A stretch of DNA of 15,025 bases, taken from assembly GCA_024277955.1 (NCBI GenBank), contig JAJRUE010000117.1, positions 1 to 15,025 of the forward strand. Reading direction: 5' to 3'. This DNA is from Alphaproteobacteria bacterium. GTDB taxonomy: Bacteria; Pseudomonadota; Alphaproteobacteria; Rhodobacterales; Rhodobacteraceae. A model generated the notes under the pieces. It was not told where the DNA came from. It saw only the letters and a program-made list of their open reading frames with translations, and did no database searches. Within the stretch, counting starts at the first letter, position 1. Every line of letters starts with the position of its first letter. A program made the position numbers and the translations under genes. Below, one piece after another: positions 1 to 7,925 of the stretch.

Positions 1-1
1 G

Positions 2-379
2 TATGAGGATCAGGGCGTGGCGACGCTGGAGGACGGGCTTTACGTGCTTGAGGATCGTCTGTCTGACCCGGCGTTCGAGGACCAGCTGGTGCGTTTCGTG
101 CGGGCCTCCATGAAGGGCTGGAAATGGGCCGAAGAGAACCCGGACGAAGCGGCGATGATCGTGCTGGAATACGACGAAACCGGCGCTCAGACCGAAAAGC
201 ACCAGAAGCGGATGATGGGCGAGATTGCCAAGCTGACGGCCGGTTCCAACGGCGAGCTTGACCCGGCCGACTTCCAGCGCACGGTGGATATCCTGCTGGC
301 GGGCGGTTCGGATCCGGTGATCACCAAGCAGCCGGAAGGCGCCTGGACCCATGCGATCACGGACAAGGCCTTGAAGTAA
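2..379 (+). CDS. ABC transporter substrate-binding protein, NMT1/THI5-like (5' truncated)
   Basis: This is the C-terminal 125 residues of a gene that begins upstream of the window. The frame is open from base 2 and ends at TAA 377-379. The GTG at 17 lies inside the domain and is not the real start. The visible sequence (YEDQGVATLEDGLYVLED..., then FVRASMKGWKWAEENPDEAA) matches the last helical lobe of NitT/TauT or thiamine-precursor-type periplasmic binding proteins (NMT1/THI5 fold), where a GWKWAxxNPxEA-like helix is common. By family knowledge it would bind a small nitrogen- or sulfur-containing ligand in the periplasm and deliver it to an ABC permease. The ligand cannot be read from this fragment. 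No partner permease or ATPase lies downstream, so any partners are upstream. An intrinsic terminator follows directly, which makes it the last gene of its transcript. Confidence 0.8.
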   Translation, partial: YEDQGVATLEDGLYVLEDRLSDPAFEDQLVRFVRASMKGWKWAEENPDEAAMIVLEYDETGAQTEKHQKRMMGEIAKLTAGSNGELDPADFQRTVDILLAGGSDPVITKQPEGAWTHAITDKALK

Positions 380-401
380 GGCGTTTTCCGGCAGGAAAAC
401 G

Positions 402-434
402 GGGCGCGGTGCCGTTGGGGGCCGCGCCCTTTTT
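402..434 (+). terminator. Rho-independent terminator after the truncated binding-protein gene
   Basis: An 8-bp perfect stem, GGGCGCGG (402-409) with CCGCGCCC (422-429), closes a 12-base loop and is followed at once by five T (430-434). It lies 22 bases past the stop codon at 379. This is the classical layout of an intrinsic terminator for plus-strand transcription. Confidence 0.85.
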
Positions 435-462
435 CCTGCGGAGCGCTGCGGGCCGCGCGGCG

Positions 463-510
463 CCGAAATCTTTGAAAGATTTCGGACCGTTTTCTTTGAA
501 AGAAAACGGT
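463..510. repeat. Two adjacent perfect palindromes sharing a TTTGAAA centre
   Basis: The first palindrome spans 463-485, with 11-base arms CCGAAATCTTT and its complement around G474. The second spans 486-510, with 12-base arms ACCGTTTTCTTT and its complement around G498. They abut without a gap, their centres are 24 bases apart, and both carry TTTGAAA at the middle. They lie between the terminators of two converging genes. Candidate roles are a dispersed intergenic repeat of the REP type, a bidirectional transcript-end structure or a protein-binding site. The sequence alone does not decide between these. Confidence 0.8.
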
Positions 511-563
511 GCCCCCGCGGTTGCAGACCGGGCCGGCGCTGCGCACCGGCCCTGGATCATCGG

Positions 564-583
564 AAAAACCCGGCGGAAGCCGG
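564..583 (-). terminator. Rho-independent terminator after acs
   Basis: Read on the minus strand, CCGGC (583-579), loop TTCC and GCCGG (574-570) are followed by G and then TTTTT (568-564). It starts 13 bases beyond the acs stop codon. The stem is short but GC-only with a tight loop and a clean T run, so it is a credible end for the six-gene minus-strand block. Confidence 0.75.
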
Positions 584-596
584 CCTGTTCGGGCCG

Positions 597-2537
597 TCAC
601 TTCATCCGGTTGGCGATCAGATCGTCCACGACGCTCGGGTCGGCGAGCGTCGAGGTGTCGCCCAGGTTGCCATAATCATCCTCGGCGATCTTGCGCAGGA
701 TGCGGCGCATGATCTTGCCCGAGCGCGTTTTCGGCAGGCCCGGCGCCCACTGGATGTGATCGGGCTTGGCGATCGGTCCGATTTCCTTGCGCACCCAGGC
801 CACCAGTTCCTGTTTCAGCTCGTCGGTATATTCCTGGCCGTCCATCAGCGTGACATAGCAGTAGATGCCTTGTCCCTTGATTTCATGGGGGAACCCGACG
901 ACCGCCGCTTCCGATACCGCCGGATGCGCCACCAGCGCGCTTTCGATTTCCGCCGTGCCCATGCGGTGACCCGACACGTTCAGCACGTCATCCACCCGGC
1001 CGGTGATCCAGTAATATCCATCCGCGTCGCGCCGCACCCCGTCGCCGGTAAAGTAATAGCCCTTGTAGTCGGCGAAATAGGTGGCGACGAAGCGGTCATG
1101 GTCGCCCCAGACCGTGCGCATCTGCCCCGGCCAGCTGTCCTTGATCGCCAGCACGCCTTCGGCCTCGGTTTCGGTGATCTCTGCGCCGCTCTGCGGCTCC
1201 AGCACCACCGGCTGCACGCCAAAAAACGGCACCGTGGCAGAGCCCGGCTTGGCCGCGATCGCGCCGGGCAGCGAGGTCAGCATGTGACCGCCGGTTTCGG
1301 TCTGCCACCAGGTGTCGACGATCGGCGCGCGCCCCTTGCCGACCACGCGGTTGTACCATTCCCAGGCCTCGGGGTTGATCGGCTCGCCCACCGTGCCCAG
1401 CACCTTGATCGAGGACAGGTCGTAGCCCTCGACCGGGCCTTCGCCATGCGCCATCAGCGCCCGGATCGCGGTGGGGGCGGTGTAGAACTGATTCACCTTG
1501 TGCTTTTCGCAGACCGCCCAGAACCGCCCGGCATCGGGCCAGGTGGGGACGCCTTCGAACATCAGCGTGGTGGCGCCGTTGGCCAGGGGCCCGTAGACGA
1601 TATAGCTGTGGCCGGTCACCCAGCCCACGTCCGCGGTGCACCAGAAGATGTCGCCGTCGTGGTAGTCGAAGGTGTATTGATGCGTCATCGAGGCATAGAC
1701 CAGGTAGCCGCCGGTGGAATGCACCACGCCCTTGGGCTTGCCGGTAGAGCCCGAGGTGTAGAGGATGAACAGCGGGTCTTCGGCGTTCATCGGTTCGGGC
1801 GCACACTCGGCGCTGGCCCGCGCCATCAGCGGGCCATAGGCGAAATCGCGCCCCTCTTTCATCGGCACATCGGCGCCGGTGCGTTCGACCATCAGCACCC
1901 GGGTATCGCCGCAGATCTCCAGCGCCTTGTCGACGTTGGTCTTGAGCGGCGTGTTGCGCCCGCCGCGCGGGGCTTCGTCGGCGGTGATCACCAGCGAGGC
2001 CTGCGAACCCTCGATGCGGGCGGCCAGCGCTTCGGGCGAAAAGCCGGCAAAGACCACCGAATGCACCGCGCCGATGCGCGCACACGCCAGCATCGCATAG
2101 GCCGCTTCGGGGATCATCGGCATGTAGAGCACGATCCGGTCGCCCTTGCCGACGCCCAGTTCCTTGTAGACATTGGCCAGCTTGTTCACCTGTTCGGACA
2201 GTTCCGCATAGGAAATGTGGCGCGCGACATTGGGGTCGTCGCTTTCCCAGATGATCGCGGTCTGTTCGGCGCGCGTGGCCAGGTGCCGGTCGATGCAGTT
2301 GGCGGCGACGTTCAGCACCCCGTCCTCGAACCACTTGATCGAGACATCCGGGTAGGCGAATGTGGTGTTCTTGACCTTGGTATAGGGCTTGATCCAGTCC
2401 AGCCGCTTGCCTTCGCGGCCCCAGAACGCATCCGGGTCGGAAACCGATTCCGCATACATTGCATCGTATTTCGCGCGATCCGCATGGGCGTGCGCGACGA
2501 ATTCCGGGCTGGGTGGGTAGAGCTTTGTGTCTGTCAT
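597..2537 (-). CDS. acs: Acetyl-CoA synthetase (AMP-forming)
   Basis: This 646-aa protein has the usual length for Acs. It makes acetyl-CoA from acetate, ATP and CoA through an acetyl-AMP intermediate in the cytoplasm. An N-terminal ACAS_N region covers about residues 30-85. The AMP-binding core carries the P-loop YTSGSTGKPKG (260-270) and DTWWQTETGG (408-417). The second Trp (W411) matches the residue that limits the acyl pocket to acetate in characterised Acs enzymes. The C-terminal domain holds the hinge region YYFTGDGVRRD and ends with PKTRSGKIMRR, whose Lys608 is the catalytic lysine that is reversibly acetylated in this family. The ATG at 2537 gives the usual N-terminus, although no strong ribosome site is seen. 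It lies 62 bases after livF on the same strand, with no terminator seen between them, so it may share the transporter transcript. A private promoter in the gap cannot be excluded. Confidence 0.97.
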   Translation of the reverse strand: MTDTKLYPPSPEFVAHAHADRAKYDAMYAESVSDPDAFWGREGKRLDWIKPYTKVKNTTFAYPDVSIKWFEDGVLNVAANCIDRHLATRAEQTAIIWESDDPNVARHISYAELSEQVNKLANVYKELGVGKGDRIVLYMPMIPEAAYAMLACARIGAVHSVVFAGFSPEALAARIEGSQASLVITADEAPRGGRNTPLKTNVDKALEICGDTRVLMVERTGADVPMKEGRDFAYGPLMARASAECAPEPMNAEDPLFILYTSGSTGKPKGVVHSTGGYLVYASMTHQYTFDYHDGDIFWCTADVGWVTGHSYIVYGPLANGATTLMFEGVPTWPDAGRFWAVCEKHKVNQFYTAPTAIRALMAHGEGPVEGYDLSSIKVLGTVGEPINPEAWEWYNRVVGKGRAPIVDTWWQTETGGHMLTSLPGAIAAKPGSATVPFFGVQPVVLEPQSGAEITETEAEGVLAIKDSWPGQMRTVWGDHDRFVATYFADYKGYYFTGDGVRRDADGYYWITGRVDDVLNVSGHRMGTAEIESALVAHPAVSEAAVVGFPHEIKGQGIYCYVTLMDGQEYTDELKQELVAWVRKEIGPIAKPDHIQWAPGLPKTRSGKIMRRILRKIAEDDYGNLGDTSTLADPSVVDDLIANRMK

Positions 2538-2599
2538 GTCCGAAGTCTTCTGCTAGGAGTTTCAGGTCGTAATGCCGGGTGCGCCTCGGCCATGGCGCG

Positions 2600-3355
2600 C
2601 TAAATGGCGAGATATTCGTGCCGCAGCTCTTCGTTGTCCAGCACTTCCTGCGCGGTGCCGTCAAAGACCACGGTGCCTGTGTCCAGGATCACCGAACGGT
2701 CCGCCAGCGCCAGCGCGCGCAGGGCGTTCTGTTCGACGATGATCGTGGTCATCCCCTGTTCCTTGATCAGGTTCAGGGTCTTTTCGATCTCGTCCACGAT
2801 CACCGGCGCGAGGCCCTCGTAGGGTTCGTCCAGAAGCAGCAGTTTCACGTCGCGCGCCAGGGCGCGTGCGATCGCCAGCATCTGCTGTTCGCCGCCCGAA
2901 AGCGTGGTGCCTTCCTGGCGGCGGCGTTCCTTGAGCCGCGGGAACAGGTCGTAGATGCGCTCCAGCGACCAGCCGATCGGCGGGGCGATCTGGGCCAGCT
3001 GCAGGTTTTCTTCCACCGTCAGCCCCTGGATGATGCGCCGGTCTTCCGGGACCAGGCCGACACCGGCGCGCGACGCTTCGAAACTGGGCATGTTGTGGAT
3101 CGCTTCGTGATCCAGCCAGATCTCGCCATGTTTCAGCGACGGGTTGTCAAGCCGCGCGATGGTGCGCAGGGTCGATGTCTTGCCCGCGCCGTTGCGCCCC
3201 AGAAGCGCGAGGATCTCGCCTTCGTGGACGTTGAAGCTGACGCCTTGCACGATATAGCTTTCGCCATAGTAGGCGTGGATGTCCCAAAGCGAAAAATACG
3301 CCGGCGCCGTGGCCGCGTGGTTGGCGTTCTTGCTGAAGTCCGGTCTTTCGTTCAT
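2600..3355 (-). CDS. livF: Liv-type ABC transporter ATP-binding protein (LivF family)
   Basis: A 251-aa ATPase of the branched-chain amino acid/urea/amide (HAAT) importer class. Walker A is GRNGAGKT (53-60), the signature is LSGGEQQ (152-158), and Walker B is KLLLLDEP (171-178) followed by YEGLAP, which is typical of LivF. The switch region reads IIVEQNA, with Gln-Asn where many ABC ATPases have His-Asp, also normal for LivF. About 20 residues precede the first beta strand, slightly more than usual. It would pair with the LivG-type ATPase on the cytoplasmic face to energise the two permeases. It lies 12 bases after livG and 62 bases before acs. The symbol is given at family level; the substrate is unknown. 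Confidence 0.93.
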   Translation of the reverse strand: MNERPDFSKNANHAATAPAYFSLWDIHAYYGESYIVQGVSFNVHEGEILALLGRNGAGKTSTLRTIARLDNPSLKHGEIWLDHEAIHNMPSFEASRAGVGLVPEDRRIIQGLTVEENLQLAQIAPPIGWSLERIYDLFPRLKERRRQEGTTLSGGEQQMLAIARALARDVKLLLLDEPYEGLAPVIVDEIEKTLNLIKEQGMTTIIVEQNALRALALADRSVILDTGTVVFDGTAQEVLDNEELRHEYLAI

Positions 3356-3367
3356 GGCTGTGTCCCC

Positions 3368-4129
3368 CTAGACCTGCTGCGTTTCGCCAAGGTAGGCTTC
3401 CTGCACCTTGGGGTGGCCCTTGATGTTTTCCGGCGTGTCTTCGACCAGCGGCGTGCCCTGGGCCAGAACGGTGATGCGCTGGGCCAGCGAAAACACCACG
3501 TGCATGTCGTGTTCGATGATCACCATGGTGATCGCGCGGCGTTCGTGGATTTCCCGGAGCAGGTCGATGGTGCGGTTGGTGTTGGCGCGCGCCATGCCGG
3601 CGGTGGGTTCGTCCAGCAGCAGCAGCTTGGGGCGCTGCACCAGGCACATGGCCATTTCCAGCCGCCGCTTGTCGCCGCGCGACAGCGACGCCGAATGGAC
3701 GTGGCGCTTGTCGGCCATGTTCACATCCACCAGGATCGCTTCGGCGGTTTCGATCAGCTCGGCCTCGCTTTCGACGGTTTCGAAAGCGTGCATGCGGAAC
3801 GCCCCGTCGCGCTTGGCGAAACACGGGATCAGCACGTTTTCCAGCACCGTGAGATCGCCAAAGATTTCCGGCGTCTGGAACACCCGGCTGATACCCATCT
3901 GGTTGATTTCATGCGGCTTTCGCCCCAGCACCGACTGGCCGTCGAACATTACCGAGCCGCTGTCGGGCATCAGCTTGCCCACCAGGCAGTTGAGCAGCGT
4001 CGACTTGCCCGCACCGTTCGGACCGATGATCGCATGCACCGAGTTTTCCTGCACCGACAGGTTGACGTTGCTCAGCGCCTGCAGCCCGCCGAAGCGCTTG
4101 TTGACGTCCTTGACCTCGAGGATTCCCAT
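3368..4129 (-). CDS. livG: Liv-type ABC transporter ATP-binding protein (LivG family) with LSRGD signature
   Basis: A 253-aa ATPase. Walker A is GPNGAGKS (36-43), the signature is LSRGDKRRLE (149-158), Walker B is LLLLDEPTAGMA (169-180), and the H-loop is IIEHDMHVVF with His207. The usual LivG signature is close to LSYGQQRRLE. Here the second signature Gly is kept but the residues around it are Arg and Asp, and GMARANTN replaces the usual GMSP-type segment. The protein is otherwise complete and full length, so this looks like a distinct subfamily. It lies 12 bases after livM and 12 before livF, consistent with co-translation in one operon. The symbol is family level only. Confidence 0.92.
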   Translation of the reverse strand: MGILEVKDVNKRFGGLQALSNVNLSVQENSVHAIIGPNGAGKSTLLNCLVGKLMPDSGSVMFDGQSVLGRKPHEINQMGISRVFQTPEIFGDLTVLENVLIPCFAKRDGAFRMHAFETVESEAELIETAEAILVDVNMADKRHVHSASLSRGDKRRLEMAMCLVQRPKLLLLDEPTAGMARANTNRTIDLLREIHERRAITMVIIEHDMHVVFSLAQRITVLAQGTPLVEDTPENIKGHPKVQEAYLGETQQV

Positions 4130-4141
4130 GGCTGTCTTCTC

Positions 4142-5329
4142 CTACTCGGCCGGGTTGGTATCGGCGGCGGCTTCGCCGGTTTTCTTCTTGCGGCGGAACA
4201 GGCTGCGGATCTTTTCGCCGCCCTCCATCAGCCCGCCGGGCAGGAAGATCACCACCGCCATGAACATCAGCCCCAGCGTCAGCGCCCAGCCTTCGCCGGT
4301 AAAGCGCGACAGGAACCAGACCACGGCCTTTTCCAGCCCGTCCGGCAGAAAGGCGAACCAGTCGTGCAGCACGTTTTCGTTGATCTTGGAAAAGATGTTT
4401 TCCAGATACTTGATCGATCCGGCCCCAAGAACCGGCCCCAGCAGCGACCCGGCGCCGCCCAGGATGGTCATGATCACCACTTCGCCGGATGCGGTCCAGA
4501 CCATGCGCTCGGCGCCCGCCAGCGGGTCCATCACCGCCAGAAGCCCGCCGGCCAGCCCCGCATACATGCCGGAAATCACAAAGGCGGTCAGCGTGTAGGG
4601 CCGCGTGTTCAGCCCGGTGTAGTTCAGCCGCGTCTGGTTCGATTTCACCGCCCGCAGCATCAGCCCGAATGGCGACCGGAAGATGCGCAGCGCGATGTAG
4701 AAGGCGATGATCGCGATCACGGCCGAGAAATAGAAGCCGACGTTGAAGGTGAACACGTGGTTGTAGATCTCGAGCTTGTAGGACGACGAAAGCTCCAGCC
4801 CGAACAGGTTGGGATATTGCGCCGCGCCCTCGCCATCCAGGATGCGCGGATCGTTGGGGCGCACCTGCAGCCCGGTTTCGCCGTTGGTCAGCGGCGTCAG
4901 CACCGAATAGGCCAGCCGATAGCTCATCTCGGCCATGGCCAGGGTCAGGATCGAAAAATAGATGCCCGACCGGCGCAGGCTGATATAGCCGATCACCAGC
5001 GCGAACAGCCCCGACACGATGACCGCCAGGATCAGCGCCGGAAAGACGTTCAGCGTCAGCAGCTTGAACATCCAGACCGCGGCGTAGCTGCCGACCCCGA
5101 GAAAGGCCGCGTGGCCAAAGGACAGATAGCCGGTGAGCCCGAACAGGATGTTGAAGCCCACCGCGAAGATCCCGAAGATCGCCACCTTGGCCATCAGGTC
5201 GGGGTAGCCGCCGTTGAACTGCGCCCAGGCGCTGCCTTCGGAAAACGGCTGCATCAGGAAGGGCGTCAGCAGGGTCATCGCGATCACGATGACCATGAAA
5301 AGCGTGTCGCGTTTGTTCAGTCCGAACAT
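4142..5329 (-). CDS. livM: Liv-type ABC transporter permease (LivM family)
   Basis: A 395-aa polytopic inner-membrane permease, longer than many LivM proteins (300-350 aa). The LivM hallmark GLTGYLSFGHAAFLGVGSY lies near residues 64-82. The cytoplasmic coupling loop reads RAVKSNQTRLNYTGLN, followed by alternating hydrophobic helices up to about residue 370. A basic, soluble tail (RRKKKTGEAAAD) ends the protein. A periplasmic segment between helices (about 140-180, rich in Asn, Pro and Tyr) accounts for part of the extra length. It should dimerise with the LivH-type permease to form the channel. It starts 4 bases after the livH stop, a sign of translational coupling. Confidence 0.92.
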   Translation of the reverse strand: MFGLNKRDTLFMVIVIAMTLLTPFLMQPFSEGSAWAQFNGGYPDLMAKVAIFGIFAVGFNILFGLTGYLSFGHAAFLGVGSYAAVWMFKLLTLNVFPALILAVIVSGLFALVIGYISLRRSGIYFSILTLAMAEMSYRLAYSVLTPLTNGETGLQVRPNDPRILDGEGAAQYPNLFGLELSSSYKLEIYNHVFTFNVGFYFSAVIAIIAFYIALRIFRSPFGLMLRAVKSNQTRLNYTGLNTRPYTLTAFVISGMYAGLAGGLLAVMDPLAGAERMVWTASGEVVIMTILGGAGSLLGPVLGAGSIKYLENIFSKINENVLHDWFAFLPDGLEKAVVWFLSRFTGEGWALTLGLMFMAVVIFLPGGLMEGGEKIRSLFRRKKKTGEAAADTNPAE

Positions 5330-5333
5330 GGGC

Positions 5334-6365
5334 TCAGTCCTCCATCACGCCGCGTTTGCCCATCAGACCGCGCGGGCGGGTCAGCAGGATCACGATTGCC
5401 ACCAGGTAGATGATGATCTGGTCGATGCCGGGCAGGATCTGCTTGACCTCGTTCATCGAGGCGAAGCTTTCCAGGATCCCCAGCAGGAAGCCGGCCAGCA
5501 CCGCGCCGGGGAGCGACCCCATGCCGCCGACCACCACCACCACGAAGGACAGCACCAGGAAATCCATGCCCATGTGGTAGTTGGGCGAATTGATCGGCGT
5601 ATACATCACGCCGGCCAGCCCCGCCACCGCGGCGGCCACGCCGAACATGATGGTAAAGCGCTTGTCGATGTCGATGCCCAGCAGGCCGACGGTTTCGCGG
5701 TCGGCCATGCCGGCGCGCACCACCATGCCGAAGGTGGTAAAGCGCAGAAAGGAAAACACCCCGCCGACCAGCAGCAGCGAAAACAGGAAGTAGATCATCC
5801 GCCAGTAGGGGTAGATCACCGCCCCCGGCGTCAGCCCGATCAGCGCCCCAAAGTCGAACGAGCCGGCGAATTGCGGCGGTGCCGGGGTCGGGATCGGGTT
5901 TGCGCCGTAGAAATACTTGACGATTTCCTGCAGCACGATGGCCAGCCCGAAGGTCACCAGGATCTGGTCCGCATGCGGGCGCTTGTAGAAATACTTGATC
6001 AGACCGCGTTCCATCGCAAAGCCCACCGCGACCATGACCGGGATCGCGAAGATCACCGCCAGCGGCACCGACCAGTCGATGATCGCCTGACCGATGTCGG
6101 GGCCGAACCAGCCTTCGACATAGGGGGTCTGCACCTTCAGCGGGTTGCCCAGAAAGTCGGTCTGGGTGTTGTCGATGGTCACATAGCTGAGCGACAGGAT
6201 GCGTTGCAGCGTCACGGCGCAAAACGCTCCGATCATGAACAGCGCCCCGTGGGCAAAGTTCACAACCCCCAGCGTGCCGAAAATCAGTGTCAGCCCCAGC
6301 GCGATCAGCGCATAGGCCGACCCCTTGTCGAGCCCGTTCAATATTTGAAGAAGGATCGCGTCCAT
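5334..6365 (-). CDS. livH: Liv-type ABC transporter permease (LivH family)
   Basis: A 343-aa permease when started at the ATG at 6365 (MDAILLQILNGLDKGSAYAL). A TTG three codons upstream (6374) is also possible, and neither has a clear ribosome site. The hallmark GLTLIFGTLGVVNFAHGALFMIG is near residues 23-45, and the coupling loop is GMADRETVGLLGIDIDK. It is about 40-50 residues longer than a typical LivH (about 290-300). The extra length is mostly a polar segment near residues 65-100 (DNTQTDFLGNP... then VEGWFGPD) between the first helices, plus a Pro-rich loop (NPIPTPAPP). Both probably face the periplasm, where they could contact the binding protein; this is inference. It follows the binding-protein gene after a gap that holds a strong hairpin. 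Confidence 0.92.
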   Translation of the reverse strand: MDAILLQILNGLDKGSAYALIALGLTLIFGTLGVVNFAHGALFMIGAFCAVTLQRILSLSYVTIDNTQTDFLGNPLKVQTPYVEGWFGPDIGQAIIDWSVPLAVIFAIPVMVAVGFAMERGLIKYFYKRPHADQILVTFGLAIVLQEIVKYFYGANPIPTPAPPQFAGSFDFGALIGLTPGAVIYPYWRMIYFLFSLLLVGGVFSFLRFTTFGMVVRAGMADRETVGLLGIDIDKRFTIMFGVAAAVAGLAGVMYTPINSPNYHMGMDFLVLSFVVVVVGGMGSLPGAVLAGFLLGILESFASMNEVKQILPGIDQIIIYLVAIVILLTRPRGLMGKRGVMED

Positions 6366-6434
6366 GTTCCCCAACCCGCTTTGGAATATCGCCGGGCCCC
6401 GTTTCGTCGATCAGGGGCGCGCCGGCAGTCTTGC

Positions 6435-6459
6435 GGCCGCGCGCCAGAAGCGCGCGGCC
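6435..6459 (-). other. Perfect 10-bp GC hairpin between the binding-protein and permease genes
   Basis: GGCCGCGCGC and its exact complement flank a 5-base loop (TTCTG when read on the transcribed minus strand). It begins 22 bases beyond the binding-protein stop codon. No T run follows on the minus strand, so it is not a simple intrinsic terminator. In other importer operons such hairpins protect the upstream mRNA from 3' exonucleases, giving more binding protein than membrane subunits. That role is inferred here. Confidence 0.8.
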
Positions 6460-6481
6460 TGTTTCTTTCGAGCCTTGCCGA

Positions 6482-7825
6482 TCAGGCGCCCGGGTTGCAC
6501 TGCCCCAGGTCGCCGCCGGCGAACATCGGGTGATCCGGCGCGTATTCGACCTGCGCACGCGGGGTAAGCTCGACCACTTCCAGGATGTCGTACTGGTTGC
6601 TCGGGTTTTCTTTCCCCTTCATGACCAGCACGTCCTTGAAGCACTGGTGGTCGGCGGCGCGATACAGCGTCGGGCCGTTGCCCATGCCGTCGAACTCGAA
6701 GCCTTCGAGGGCTTCGACCACGGCGCAGGGGTTGAACGAACCGGCGCGGGTCACGGCGTCCGCATAGAGCAGCGTCTGCACATAGCAGGTCTGGGCCGAG
6801 TTCGACGGCGGACGACCATACTTTTCACCGAAGGACTTGACGAAGGCCTTGGTGCCGGCGTTGGTCAACTGCCAGTTCCAGTTCATCGAGCCAAAGACGC
6901 CCTTGATGGCGTCGCCGGCGCCTTCGGCCATCAGCTCGGAATAGAGCGGCACGACGATCTCGAAGTTCTTGCCGTTCACCACCTTGTCGCGCAGGCCGAA
7001 CTGCACGGCCTGGGTGATCGAGTTGATCATGTCGCGGCCGTAGTGGTTCAGGATCAGCACGTCGGCGCCCGAGTTCAGAACCGGCGTGATGTAGGACGAA
7101 AAGTCGCCCGCGCCGACCGGGGTGCGCACCTTTTGCACGGTTTCCCAGCCGACGGCCTCGGTCGCCGAGGCGATCGATTCTTCCTGGGTCCAGCCCCAGG
7201 TGTAGTCGGCGGTCAGGTGATAGGCGCGACGGTCGGAACCGTAGGCGTTCTTGAGCACCGGCGCCAGCGCGGCGCCCGACATGTAGGCATTGAAGAAGTG
7301 ACGGAAACCGTTGGCCTTCTTGTCCTTGCCGGTGGTGTCGTTCGAGTGGGTCAGACCGGCCATGAAGATGATGCCCGCTTCCTGGCACAGGCCCTGAACC
7401 GCGATCGCGACGCCCGAGGACGAGCCGCCGTTGATCATCACCACGCCGTCCTTTTCGATCATCGACTTGGCCGAGGCGCGCGCGGCGTCCGACTTGGTCT
7501 GGGTGTCGCCGGTGACGAATTCGACCTTCTTGCCCAGGATGCCGGTGCCGTCCAGCGCTTTGGACGAAAACGTGTTCAGCATGCCGCCGTCGCCAATCCC
7601 GTTCAGGTGTTCGACCGCCAGCTGCTGGGCGCGCAGCTCGTCCGCGCCTTCGTCGGCATAGGGGCCGGACTGGGGCACGTTGAAGCCAAGTTTCACGGTC
7701 GAGCCGGTCGGCTCGTTTGTGAAGCCGAAGGCCCCGCTGGTGAAGACCGTCGGCAGGGCAAGACCCGCGCCGGTTACGGCCCCGGTCTTGAGCACGCCGC
7801 GGCGCGTGAAGTTAGATTTGGACAT
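6482..7825 (-). CDS. Liv-type ABC transporter substrate-binding protein with TAT signal
   Basis: A 447-aa periplasmic protein of the leucine/urea/amide-binding fold (Peripla_BP_6). The N-terminus carries a twin-arginine signal, TRRGVLK (7-13), followed by a hydrophobic stretch GAVTGAGLALPTVF, so it is probably exported folded. Mature sequence landmarks are KLGFNVPQSGPYADEGADE near the start, INGGSSSGVAIAVQ and GLTHSNDTTG lining the first lobe, and DYTWGWTQEESI in the hinge region. Five cysteines occur in the mature part, one of them four residues from the end (GQCNPGA), so disulfides are possible. GGGAGG-like ribosome site GGGAGGA (7837-7831) lies 5 bases before the ATG at 7825 and supports this start. 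As first gene of the block it sets the specificity. The ligand is not readable; acs downstream hints at a carboxylate or a compound degraded to acetate. Confidence 0.92.
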   Translation of the reverse strand: MSKSNFTRRGVLKTGAVTGAGLALPTVFTSGAFGFTNEPTGSTVKLGFNVPQSGPYADEGADELRAQQLAVEHLNGIGDGGMLNTFSSKALDGTGILGKKVEFVTGDTQTKSDAARASAKSMIEKDGVVMINGGSSSGVAIAVQGLCQEAGIIFMAGLTHSNDTTGKDKKANGFRHFFNAYMSGAALAPVLKNAYGSDRRAYHLTADYTWGWTQEESIASATEAVGWETVQKVRTPVGAGDFSSYITPVLNSGADVLILNHYGRDMINSITQAVQFGLRDKVVNGKNFEIVVPLYSELMAEGAGDAIKGVFGSMNWNWQLTNAGTKAFVKSFGEKYGRPPSNSAQTCYVQTLLYADAVTRAGSFNPCAVVEALEGFEFDGMGNGPTLYRAADHQCFKDVLVMKGKENPSNQYDILEVVELTPRAQVEYAPDHPMFAGGDLGQCNPGA

Positions 7826-7925
7826 TGATATCCTCCCATTGCGTCATGTGTGTGGTGTCGGCCAACCTCCCGGCGCACCACGAGCCCGTTAACAAGGCTG
7901 TGCAGATCATGGAGCAGGCCAGAAA

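Noticed and set aside
756..2603. Long plus-strand open frame opposite acs (615 codons)
   Set aside because: Its product is a His/Arg/Gln-rich mixture with no recognisable domain, lying entirely antisense to a clear acs gene. Such frames are common in GC-rich DNA.
2579..5413. Very long plus-strand open frame opposite the Liv genes (944 codons)
   Set aside because: It is a codon-bias shadow: low-complexity basic product, spanning three well-supported minus-strand genes and their junctions.
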